Positions 37,723 to 46,178 of a stretch of 64,000 nucleotides of DNA are shown here, in pieces. Below the pieces are notes generated by a model. It did no database searches. It had not been told where the DNA came from and saw only the letters and a program-made list of their open reading frames with translations. The translations under genes were made by a program, and so were the position numbers. Within the stretch, counting starts at the first letter, position 1, and each line of letters begins with the position of its first letter. The DNA lies in the NCBI GenBank assembly GCA_013306675.1, contig JABLUY010000146.1:32113-96112 (forward strand), written 5' to 3'. The DNA comes from Thraustochytrium sp. TN22. Taxonomy: Eukaryota > Sar > Bigyra > Thraustochytrida > Thraustochytriidae.

Positions 37723-38772
37723 CTACGCGCGGCTCAAGATGAGGTCTTCGGCGGCCACAGGGTGCGGCAAGAGCACGTCGATTGGGATGACGGCTGCCGG
37801 GTCCTGGGGCGCCGGCAACATGACAGGCATGACTGGGATGGAAATCGTGTCGTTGCTGGAGGCGCTCGTTGGGCTGACGAGGTTCGTGCCCTCGTCGCCC
37901 GGCCGCGGCAGTACGTGCGACGAGAGCGGCGCGAGCGGCGGTTGTGCCTGGTGCTCAGCGAGGGCCGACGACCCCACCGAGGTTGCCGTGGTGGTGGGGT
38001 CGATGGTGGCAATGGCGCGCGAATCATCTTCGGTGTGCGAAAGCTGGCGCGGGGGGCGGTAGGCCTCTGGCTTGGCCCCGACCGGCAGGCAGACCGTCTC
38101 GGCCTCGTCCGGCAGCTCGGGCAGGCGGGGTGGCGGTGCGTTGGGAAAGCAGACGACGAGCAGCAACTGCGCCGAGCCGAAGAGCATGCTCATGAGGCTG
38201 GGCACGAGCACGTAGACGTTAAAGTCGAAGATGGAGTAGAGTGCCCAGAAGACGGCGCCGATAAGCTGCATGCCCAAGAAGCCGCGGTTGATGGAGGAGG
38301 AGTCCTTGGCTTCGATCATGCGGCGGAGGTTGATGAGCGGCGTCCCGTAGAGCGCGAGCGAGACGAGCATGCTATACATGCCGGCAGCTTCGATGGCCGG
38401 CTTTCCCGCGAAGAGGCCGGCGATAGCCAGCGTGCAGGTGATGGTGAACTGGATGAGCACGATGCGCTCCATGCGCGCTACCTCGGAATCGTTCGTGGAG
38501 AGTCGCACGCAGGTGAAGAGGTAGAAGATGCCGACGCCGATCCCGCCCACCGACGCGAGCACCAGGTACGGGTCGCCCACCATGCCTCCGTAGATGGTCC
38601 ACTGCAGTGCCTGCGGCATGGACATGGCGAAGAGCATCGGGTTGAGGTTGCCGAGCGAACGCTTCCGGCGCGCCTCCAGGACGGCCGGCAGCGGCCCGAG
38701 GTACAGCATCTCCATGAGGATGACGCCCAACACAGGCGCCACCTTGAGCACGAAGATGTCCTCTGGGTCCAT
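37723..38772 (-). CDS. SWEET/MtN3-type transporter, array copy 7
   Basis: 349 residues from the ATG at 38772; the open frame upstream only translates GAGC repeats. Seven helices: LMEMLYLGPLPAVLEARRKR, SMPQALQWTIYG, YGTPLINLRRMIEAKDSSS, MQLIGAVFWALYS. It is the only copy with LASVGG instead of LGS-GG in helix 3. The tail of about 140 residues is acidic and Pro/Ala-rich, with TIDPTTTATS and a C-terminal DPAAVIPIDVLLPHPVAAED. Subgroup C with copy 6. It ends the array; the next gene upstream is a methyltransferase. Confidence 0.86.
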   Translation of the reverse strand: MDPEDIFVLKVAPVLGVILMEMLYLGPLPAVLEARRKRSLGNLNPMLFAMSMPQALQWTIYGGMVGDPYLVLASVGGIGVGIFYLFTCVRLSTNDSEVARMERIVLIQFTITCTLAIAGLFAGKPAIEAAGMYSMLVSLALYGTPLINLRRMIEAKDSSSINRGFLGMQLIGAVFWALYSIFDFNVYVLVPSLMSMLFGSAQLLLVVCFPNAPPPRLPELPDEAETVCLPVGAKPEAYRPPRQLSHTEDDSRAIATIDPTTTATSVGSSALAEHQAQPPLAPLSSHVLPRPGDEGTNLVSPTSASSNDTISIPVMPVMLPAPQDPAAVIPIDVLLPHPVAAEDLILSRA

Positions 38773-40167
38773 GATGTGGTCAAGCAAACAGGCGGGCAGG
38801 CGGGTGAGCGAGCGAGCGAGCGAGCGAGCGTGCGAGCGAGCGAGCACTTGCTAGCTGCACGTGCACCTAGCCAGGGCAGGGCGAGGCTTGCTTGCCTCCG
38901 AGTCGAACCGCGGCTCGAGCCCGCTGGCTGCCCGCTGCACCGCCACGCTGTACTGCGCGGCGCCGCGCCGCGTCGCGTCTTCTGGCAAGTACGGCCAGAC
39001 AATTCCTATTGCGGTCTGCTTGCCGCCGTCGCTTGCGAGGGCGGAGCAGCCTGGCGTGTTATTGCTCCGAGCCTGGCCTAGCTAGCCTTTTCCTCCCTCC
39101 TTCCCGGGCCCTCTCTCCCTCCCTCCCTCCCTCTCTCTCTCTCGCGTTGGCCTGTGGCAGCCAGCATGCCTGTAACACAACAGCCCGGCGCGCCGAGTCC
39201 TCCTGGTTCTCTGACCCGCCCCATGCCTGGCACGGGCTGCTGCGCATGCTCGACTGGCTCCGCGGCCGCGGCCACGGCCGTTCGCCGCCGTTGGATGATG
39301 CGAGCAGCGAGCGAGCGCGTCTCGCGCTGTGATCGCATTGCACCTCCGGGCCAGCCCCGGTTCTTGCCAGTGCTCAACGTGAAGCCTCCGCCTGGCACCT
39401 GGCTGCCGCCTGACGCCGTCGCCGCCACGGCGCGCGCGAACCGACTGTGATGAGATGCCTCCTTGCCCAGCCTGCGAGCACGGACATCCCGTTTGGTGGG
39501 GCTTGTGGGAGAGCGAGCCCTGCGCGGCGCCAGCGGCCACGAGCTTTACGCGGTGCGTCGCGCCGCGTCGCGCCGCGCTGCATCGCCCATGCCGTCGGGT
39601 CGGCTGCTGCGCCTGGCGCGCGCGCCGCTGGCCCCCGGGTCGGGCTCGGCGGCCGGCGCGCCGCCGGGCGTGGTGACCGGCAGGCCCCAAGCTGACCCCG
39701 GGAAGCACTGCGCTCGGCTGGGCTCAGCTGTGGTCCGTGCCCCACCGAAAGCCCACTGAGCCAGCCTGTGCCAATCTGTGCCACTGCGGTGGTTCTGCAC
39801 TGCACGCCGCTGAGACGGACGGACCGGCCACGCGACACGGTCGCTGTAGTGGGCGCCGCGGCCGCACAGGCTGCAGAAAGCGGCCGTGGCGCCGGCAGCG
39901 ACTCCGAGGGGCCGACCGCGACTGCACACTGCACAGCGACCAACTTCAAGTTGAGCGTTGTCAGTGCCAGTCCAATGTCACGGCAGCGAATGCCAGAACC
40001 TGGTGATGGCAGGTCCGAGTTGAGCGAACAAGGACACACAACAGCGAGGTATTACTCAGTGTACTTTATGATGTAGCCCGAGCTCAGAGCCGTCCCCAGC
40101 CGCCTGGCCACTCGCCATGGTCGCCGAGGTAAGCCTTGCTTTTCAGTTGTGGTACTCTACGTACGCG
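38773..40167. promoter_or_regulatory. Region upstream of SWEET copy 7
   Basis: 1.4 kb. A (GAGC)n run (38808-38843) lies close to the ATG. A CT-rich run is at 39100-39142. CAACTT-C-AAGTTG, a perfect inverted repeat, is at 39941-39953, followed 13 bases later by CAGTGCCAGT. TGCCAGTG is at about 39366. No supported ORF. Confidence 0.45.
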
Positions 40168-41082
40168 CTACTGTTGTAGCTGCAAGGCCTCGAGCTCGAG
40201 CTCGAGCTCAGGGCGCGTGAAGGCGGGCAGCACGGCCTGGACGCGGGCGAAGAGCGGGCTGGGCTCGGCGCCGGGCTTGCAAAAGACAATCAGCTTGACG
40301 CGCTTGACATCGACAAAGGCCTTGGGGCCGAGGTTGCGGCCGCGCTCGATCATTTCGGGGCGGAAAATGTGTGTGACAGCGAGGATGCCGAGATCGTCGA
40401 GCTTCGAGATGAAGTCGTCAGTGTTACAACGGCAGGGGTCGGAGAGGATGCCGACGGCGCCGGGGCGGAGCGCGCGCGCGAAGAGCTTGGCGACGGGCGC
40501 GACGGTGCCGCGGTAAAAGAGGACGTCGGAGCCGATGACGAGGTCGAAGGCGTCCTGCGGGATGGAAGCCTCGTCGTTCCAGTCAAGCTTGGCGAAGGAG
40601 AGGTTGTCAAGGTCGTTGGCCTTGGCGCTCTGCGCGCAGATGCGCAGCGCGTCCTCCACGAGGTCGGTCATGCGCACGGAGGCGGCGCCGCCGAGGCCGG
40701 CCGTGAGGCTGCAGAGGCCGGAGCCGCCGCCGATCTCGAGCACGTCGACACCGCCCAGGTCAACGGCGTCAATGAAGCTGGCGGTGAGCAGCGAGGTGCC
40801 CCAGACGAACTCCCAGAGGTCGCACTGCTTCTTTTGCTGCGACCACACGCCCGCCTTGGGGTCCTCCAGGTGCACGAGTTGCACAAGTCTGCCGCCCTCC
40901 TCCTCCTCCGCGGCCCCGGCCCCGGCGGCAACTTCTTCGTCCTCGTGCAGCTGGCCGTGGCGCTCATCGATGTCGCCGTCGTCGTCGTCGCCGCCGCCGC
41001 CGCCCCGGGCGAGGAGGCCTGGCAGAGGGCGCGCCAGGCGCACGGCCGACTGCTGCAGGCTGGGCAGGTCGGCGTCCGCCAT
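40168..41082 (-). CDS. METTL21/METTL18-like protein lysine methyltransferase
   Basis: 304 residues from the ATG at 41082. After an acidic Gly/Asp/Glu-rich N-terminus (about 25-70), the seven-beta-strand methyltransferase fold of the Methyltransf_16 family follows. It has an LWEFVWGTSLLTASFI entry helix, SAM-binding motif I VDVLEIGGGSGLCSL, acidic loop RMTDLVEDAL, a LDWNDE element, and DLVIGSDVLFY, whose D-x-x-Y/F-type ending is typical of non-histone protein lysine methyltransferases. Targets in this family include chaperones, ribosomal proteins and eEF1A; which applies here cannot be read. The C-terminus ELELELEALQLQQ is a short helical extension. Divergent from UPRT across 183 bp. Confidence 0.8.
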   Translation of the reverse strand: MADADLPSLQQSAVRLARPLPGLLARGGGGGDDDDGDIDERHGQLHEDEEVAAGAGAAEEEEGGRLVQLVHLEDPKAGVWSQQKKQCDLWEFVWGTSLLTASFIDAVDLGGVDVLEIGGGSGLCSLTAGLGGAASVRMTDLVEDALRICAQSAKANDLDNLSFAKLDWNDEASIPQDAFDLVIGSDVLFYRGTVAPVAKLFARALRPGAVGILSDPCRCNTDDFISKLDDLGILAVTHIFRPEMIERGRNLGPKAFVDVKRVKLIVFCKPGAEPSPLFARVQAVLPAFTRPELELELEALQLQQ

Positions 41083-41265
41083 GGCGCCGCGCGCGACGAG
41101 CGGGTCCCACCGTGTTGCGCCGCGCGGCCCCACGCCTCCGCGCGGTTTGCTTCGGTTTGGTGCACGCGGCGAGCTTCGTCGTGGCGGTCGCCATGGCGGC
41201 GCAGCGGGTGCCGCCGGCGGAGCAGCAGAATTCCAAGGTCGAGGGCAGCGCAGCGCGGCGCGAAG
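41083..41265. promoter_or_regulatory. Compact bidirectional promoter, methyltransferase / UPRT
   Basis: 183 bp between divergent ATGs. GC-rich without a TATA box. Both 5' leaders must start here, so co-expression is plausible. Confidence 0.55.
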
Positions 41266-42108
41266 ATGCTGGGGCGCGCGGGCTTGGCGGCTGCGGCGAG
41301 GGCGGCGCGAGGCCGCGGCGGCGGCGGCGCGGCGGCGGGCCTGGCGGCGGCGGCGGCGGCGGGCCTGGCGGCGGCCGGCGCGGCGGCGCTCGCGGAGGCG
41401 CGCGAGCCCGCGCAGGCGCAGGCGCAGGCGCAGGCGAAGGCGCAGGCGCAGGCGCAGACGCAGACGCGGGGCGTGCGGTGCCTCGTGGACGAGGGCATGC
41501 GCAGCGTGGAGAGCCTGCTGCTGCGCATCCGCGACCAGGAGTGCAAGCAGGACCGCTTCGTGCCGTACGTGGACCGCACGCTGAAGCTGATCATGGAGGT
41601 GGCGCTGGGCGAGCTGGCGACGAGCGAGAAGACCGTGACGACGCCCACGGGCGCGCAGGTGAGCGGACACGACTTTGCGCGGCCCGTGGCGGCCGTCTCG
41701 GTGCTGCGGTCTGGCGACGCCTTCATGCAGGCCTTCAACGCCTGCATGCCGGGCGCGCCCACGGGCAAGCTCCTGGTGGCCAAGCACGACGGCGCTGACT
41801 TGCGCGTGTTGTACTCCAAGCTCCCCAAGAATCTGGCGGACTGCGACGTCCTCCTCATGGACCCACTGCTCGCCACCGGCGGCACCATGGTCAAGTGTCT
41901 TCAGGTGCTCACGCAGGAGTACGCCGTCGACCCCACGCACATTGTCGTGCTCTGCCTCATCTCCTGCCCGGCTGGCATTGACGCCGTCCGCAGCGCCTTT
42001 CCTCAGGTCCGCATCGTCACTGGCGCCGTCGACCCGGGCCTCAACGAGGACCGCTTCATCTCGCCAGGCATTGGCAGCTTTGGCGATCGCTACTTTGGCA
42101 CGCGGTAG
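41266..42108 (+). CDS. UPRT: Uracil phosphoribosyltransferase with targeting presequence
   Basis: 280 residues from the ATG at 41266 (CGAAGATGC). The N-terminal 70 residues are Ala/Arg/Gly-rich, then a (QA)n run (nt about 41413-41460), consistent with an organelle presequence. The mature enzyme has the type I PRT fold: AVSVLRSGDAFMQAF, the PRPP-binding loop VLLMDPLLATGGTM, and the C-terminal uracil-binding region NEDRFISPGIGSFGDRYFGT. The reaction is uracil plus PRPP to UMP plus diphosphate, in pyrimidine salvage. The PRPP loop and the C-terminal FGT are intact, so activity is likely. A presequence on UPRT suggests a mitochondrial or plastid location, which is less common. Confidence 0.9.
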   Translation: MLGRAGLAAAARAARGRGGGGAAAGLAAAAAAGLAAAGAAALAEAREPAQAQAQAQAKAQAQAQTQTRGVRCLVDEGMRSVESLLLRIRDQECKQDRFVPYVDRTLKLIMEVALGELATSEKTVTTPTGAQVSGHDFARPVAAVSVLRSGDAFMQAFNACMPGAPTGKLLVAKHDGADLRVLYSKLPKNLADCDVLLMDPLLATGGTMVKCLQVLTQEYAVDPTHIVVLCLISCPAGIDAVRSAFPQVRIVTGAVDPGLNEDRFISPGIGSFGDRYFGTR

Positions 42109-42403
42109 TTGGTCAAGTCGGCGGCAAGAGTTCAAGGTGGGCGAGCAGGCCTGGGTTCAAGTTGGGGCCAATCCGTGGCTAGCTCGGTTGCGCGCGTGGA
42201 AGTTAGTGGTGCAGTGGTGCTCTCGTGATTCGTAGAACTTTACAATTAGAGATGTACTTCAGGCTCGCGGCTCGGGGCGGCTGCGGGCAAACGCAAGCGC
42301 CTGGCTCTTGTCAAGAATTTGCCGTTCTGCGGAATCCCACGTCGGAGTGGGAGCGCCTGGCCGCGCGAGCACTCTCCTAAGCCTGCTTGGCTCGGCTTGA
42401 CGA

Positions 42404-42458
42404 CTCGGCTCGGCTCGGCTCGGCTCGGCTCGGCTCGGCTCGGCTCGGCTCGGCTCGG
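42404..42458. repeat. (CTCGG)11 pentanucleotide satellite
   Basis: Eleven perfect CTCGG copies, then one altered copy and a degenerate GCGACTCGAC tail to about 42505. The same unit occurs five times at 29901-29925 beside SWEET copy 3. Confidence 0.9.
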
Positions 42459-43134
42459 CCCGGCTCGGCTCGACGCGACTCGACGCGACGCGACTCGACG
42501 CGTCGCAACTTGACCCACCGACTCGAAGCGACTCGACTCGCCTCATCTCGACGTTTGGCGTACAAGCCAGCTCGTCCCGCCAGCTCGTCCAGCGCCGGCC
42601 TTGCTTGTTGACCGTACCGCTCGTCACTCAAAATGCCCGCTTGCGGGTCGCCCTGCGGTGGCCTTGGAGGCCCCGACGAGCAAGGGCGCACTACGCGCTG
42701 GCCGCCGCCTGGCTCAGCCGCGGCGGCTGCCACTGGCAGAGGGCGAGACAGCGAGATCATCCTCTAGCTTTCTCTAGCTAGCAAGCAACGGCCCGGCTAG
42801 GTCGACGCCGCCGAGATTAGAAACCAGCCCATGCACATCTCTGGGCGCGCGCCCATTCGCCAGCCATGGCCAGCTGGCTCAGGCTGCGCGGCCAGCGGCG
42901 GCCAGCGCCGCCCAGCGCCGCGCGCCTCCAACCCGAGCTCGAGTTCTTGCCTCTGATCACCTCTGCCATCAGGGCGACGCCCGGATGCGTGCCTTTCAAC
43001 ATTCAAGTTGATGCCAGCGCGCGGGAGTCTTGCCTTGCGCTCGGCCAGGCCCACCGCCGTCCATGGCCGTCTGCACGCCGAGCGCGCTCGGCACGGCACC
43101 GGGCGAGCAGCCAGGCAGCGTGGGCGCGAGCGTG

Positions 43135-43164
43135 CAAGGCAAGGCAAGGCAAGGCAAGGCAAGG
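43135..43164. repeat. (CAAGG)6 pentanucleotide run
   Basis: Six perfect CAAGG units in non-coding DNA between UPRT and the first EF-hand/RGS gene. Confidence 0.85.
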
Positions 43165-44901
43165 CCGCCTTTCCACGAAGCGAAGCGCGGCACGGCCGAG
43201 GCTGGACTGCTGCGCACTGCTGCCACGAACCACCAAGCAACAGTCCGTCAGGCCGGCGGCCGCCTGTGAAGAGGCTGCGATGCGGCGTCAGGAGGGCGCG
43301 GCGGCGAGCCTGGAGGCGCGTGGCCGCGAGGTAAGCTTGGCTCGGAGCCACTGGCAGCAGGGATGCAGTACAGTGGTGCAAGTCAGCAAGCAGCAGGGCA
43401 TACTTCCCAGGCTCACGGCGGCCAGCAAGGAGAGGCCCGGGCTTGGCCGCTGCTCGGCCAAGCACGGACCCTGACTCGCCATCAGTAGCGTGCCCACCTG
43501 GCTGCACCCGCACCGGCAGGCCGGCCTAGCCGCGCCGTGCCTGGCCGCGCACGCATCCTGGTAGTATGCGCGCCGAGCCAAGCCGCCGCGTGCCGCCAGC
43601 GTGGGTCCCTGCCTCCCAGTCTCGGCGCGGATCTCCAGCGCCGCCCCAGCCATGAGCAAGGGATCGACACCGCGGCCTCGAGAAGCCAAGCGTCCGCGGG
43701 GGGAATGCGGGCGACTACGAGCACGCGCAGGTCGGCTCGGCGCTCGGCGCCCCGTCGACACGCCCCCGGCCGCCCGGCCTGCACTGCCTGCGGCGCGCGG
43801 TCGGCTCGCCCGCCGCCTGCCTGCCATGACCAGGCCGCCGCCACGCCAAGCAGTGGCACTCAAGGCGACGCCGCGCGCGGCCTGAGCGCGGCCCGGCGCG
43901 GCCGCGTTGATCACGCCGCGTGCGGGTCGCGACGCGGCCCGCCGCGCGACGCGGCCCGCCGCGCCCGGCGTCGCCACTGCACAGCAGCGCAGCGCCGCAG
44001 CCCGTGGCAGCCAGGGCCAGTGCAGTCAGGGCGCGGGGAGTCCCCGGCCGCGGTCGCTCTCCGGCCTACTATCAGCCTAGTATCAGGAATGAGCGCGGCC
44101 GCCATCACCACTGGCAGTGGCTGATGGCACTTGCACCGCAGCGGGCGGCGCGGCGCGTGCACGCCTGCGCGGCGCGGCGCGGACACGGACCCCGCTTGCT
44201 CGCTCGCTCGCTCGCTCGTCGCGGCGCCCAGGACGCGCAGGCCAAGCGCAGGGCAAGCGCAGGGCGAGGGCAAGCGCAGGGCAGCGAGGCCGCGCTGGCC
44301 GCGGGCGAGGCGAGGCAGGCGTCGGGCGAGGCCACCGGTGGAATGAATGAAGGAAGAGGGGGATGGAAGCAAGGGGAGGAGCTGGTCCGTGCCAGGCTGC
44401 CAGCCATGGTTCGAGGTAGTTGCGCCGTGGCGGCGGTCTGCTGGCCGCGAGAGTGTGAACGTAAAATTAGGTGGGCGAGTCGCTCGCTCCGCCGGCTGGG
44501 AGCTCGACTGATCGCCCGCACGCTCGCTCGCTTGCTCGCTCGCTTCGAACGGGGCAACTAACTCCGAGGCGGCAGGCCAGCGCGGCGCGCAAACCCGAAA
44601 TCGAAGCTGCCATTCCGCCTGGCCACGTTCGAGCTGCGCAGGGAGCTGCGCAGGGAGCTACGCGGGGAGCTGCGCGCGGCCAAGAAGGCGGCTGCGCGCG
44701 TCACGGACGGCGCAGACCAAGACGCAAGTCCGCGGACGAACTCCATTGTGGGCATCGGCCGAGCCTGAGAGAGCGGCAGCGGCAGCGGCGAGCGAGAGCG
44801 GGGACGAGAGCGGGGACGAGAGCGGGGACGAGAACGGAGCCGGCAGCAACAGCAGCGGCCAAGGCAAAGGCAAAGGCAAAGGCAAAATCGCAAGCGGCGG
44901 C

Positions 44902-44904
<3 letters not shown>

Positions 44905-44934
<30 letters not shown>
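44905..44934. repeat. CAG trinucleotide run in the leader of EF-hand/RGS gene 1
   Basis: About nine consecutive CAG/GCA triplets end about a dozen bases before the ATG at 44946. They are outside the coding sequence as annotated, unlike the CAG tracts that encode polyQ elsewhere in this window. Confidence 0.75.
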
Positions 44935-44945
44935 GTAGCAGCAAG

Positions 44946-46178
44946 ATGCCATGCCTATGGTGCATGGGCGGGCGGCGGCAGCGCGAGCTGGTGGAGGTAA
45001 GCTCGTGGGGCGGGCCGGACACCTTCGAGGTGATGAACGCGCAGTCCTCGGCGCGCAAGGCGTCGGCGGGGCGGACCCGCGGCGGCAGCAAGGCCAAGGG
45101 TCTCAAAGGGCAGGAGGTGCCGCCCCCGCCCGAGTTCACGGACACGCGAGGCAGCCTCATGCCCGGGCATGAGGCGGTGACGAGGCGGCAGATGGACTGG
45201 GTACGTGCAGAGCAGACGACGCTGGACCGGTCCACGCGGCGCACGCTGGAGGAGCAGTTCCGCACGCTGCTGCAGGAGTTCCGCGGCACGGGGGCCACGG
45301 CGGACGGCGCGAGCTCCGACTCGGTGCCGCGACACGCCCTCATCAAGCTCTTCAAGTCGGACACCTCGAGCAGCGGCGACTTCGACGAGGAGCTCTTCGA
45401 GACCATCTTCAAGCTCTTCGATGCCGATGCGGACGGCCAGGTCTCGCAGGAGGAGTTCATGGTGGCCTTTGGCTTCCTGACGCTGCGCGGCTCCGTCAGG
45501 GACCATATCGAGCTGGCCTTTCGTCTCTTCGACACGAACCGTGACGAGCAGCTCTCGCGCCGTGAGGTGAACGAGATGCTGTCGGCGCTCGTCGGTAGCC
45601 GCCTGCAGAACCTCCTCCGCGTCGAGGGCGGCCGCCTCGCGCTGCAGCGCTTCCTGGAGCGCGAGCACAACGCGGAGCTGCTCAGCTTTCTGGACGACGT
45701 CGGCTTTCTCGCGTCGCGGACCCCGCAGCCCGGCCAGCTGCGGCCCAAGCAGATCTCGGTGGAAAATGCGCGCCGCATTTTCGAGACCTACCTCGAGGTG
45801 GACGCGCCGCACCAGATCAACATCTCGGCCACGCACCGCGAGGCCTGCCGCTCGCACATTGAGTCTACCACGCGCAAGTCCACGGTCAGGCGCCGCGCCT
45901 CGCTCTCCAACGCCTTCGACGAGGCGGCCCACGAGGTCCTGCACCTCGTCGAGCAGGGCCCTCTGCAGCGCTTCAAGCAGGAGCTGCGCAATGGCAACCA
46001 CGACCTCCTGGCCAACAACGTCTGGCTCTCGCTGCGTCTCGACCCCAACGCCGGCCTCGGCCTCACGCTCGGCCTCTTTCGCCAGTGGATTGCTGCCAGC
46101 CCTGGCGTCGCCTCGCTCATTGAGGAGCTCTTTCAGCTCCTCGAGGCTGTCGCTGTGCAGCTCAACCGCCGCGGTTAG
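44946..46178 (+). CDS. EF-hand and RGS-domain protein, copy 1
   Basis: 410 residues from the ATG at 44946 (CAAGATGCC). The N-terminus MPCLWCMGG has two cysteines that could be lipidated. Two EF-hands have 12-residue calcium loops at D159-E170 (DADADGQVSQEE, canonical) and D196-E207 (DTNRDEQLSRRE, Glu instead of Gly at loop position 6). An RGS domain covers about 229-355: LALQRFLEREHNAELLSFL, ARRIFETYLEVDAPHQINIS, and FDEAAHEVLHLVEQGPLQRF. RGS domains accelerate GTP hydrolysis by G-protein alpha subunits, so this looks like a calcium-regulated RGS protein. A further 55-residue helical tail (LDPNAGLGLTLGLFRQWIAA) is conserved in copy 2 and unassigned. Confidence 0.88.
   Translation: MPCLWCMGGRRQRELVEVSSWGGPDTFEVMNAQSSARKASAGRTRGGSKAKGLKGQEVPPPPEFTDTRGSLMPGHEAVTRRQMDWVRAEQTTLDRSTRRTLEEQFRTLLQEFRGTGATADGASSDSVPRHALIKLFKSDTSSSGDFDEELFETIFKLFDADADGQVSQEEFMVAFGFLTLRGSVRDHIELAFRLFDTNRDEQLSRREVNEMLSALVGSRLQNLLRVEGGRLALQRFLEREHNAELLSFLDDVGFLASRTPQPGQLRPKQISVENARRIFETYLEVDAPHQINISATHREACRSHIESTTRKSTVRRRASLSNAFDEAAHEVLHLVEQGPLQRFKQELRNGNHDLLANNVWLSLRLDPNAGLGLTLGLFRQWIAASPGVASLIEELFQLLEAVAVQLNRRG

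Larger units (their letters stand above)
42109..44945. other. Large repeat-rich intergenic region
   Basis: 2.8 kb, the longest gap. It contains TCAAGTTG (42157, 43003) and CAACTTGA (42506), (CTCGG)11 at 42404-42458 grading into GCGACTCGAC units, CTAGCTTTCTCTAGCTAGC (about 42764), CACTGGCA (about 42729, 43349 and 44105), (CAAGG)6 at 43135-43164, GCTC tetramers (44197-44219 and 44522-44545), and GGGGACGAGAGC repeats (44799-44835). Many 60-240 codon ORFs exist on both strands without recognisable content. Confidence 0.5.

Noticed and set aside
40369-41265. Long N-terminal extension of UPRT overlapping the methyltransferase gene
   Set aside because: It runs antisense through a complete methyltransferase gene and is Val/Glu/Arg-rich shadow sequence. 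The presequence ATG at 41266 is adequate.
42109-44945. Many ORFs of 60-240 codons between UPRT and EF-hand/RGS gene 1
   Set aside because: Overlapping on both strands, Arg/Ala/Ser-rich, without recognisable domains or good starts; explained by composition and repeats.
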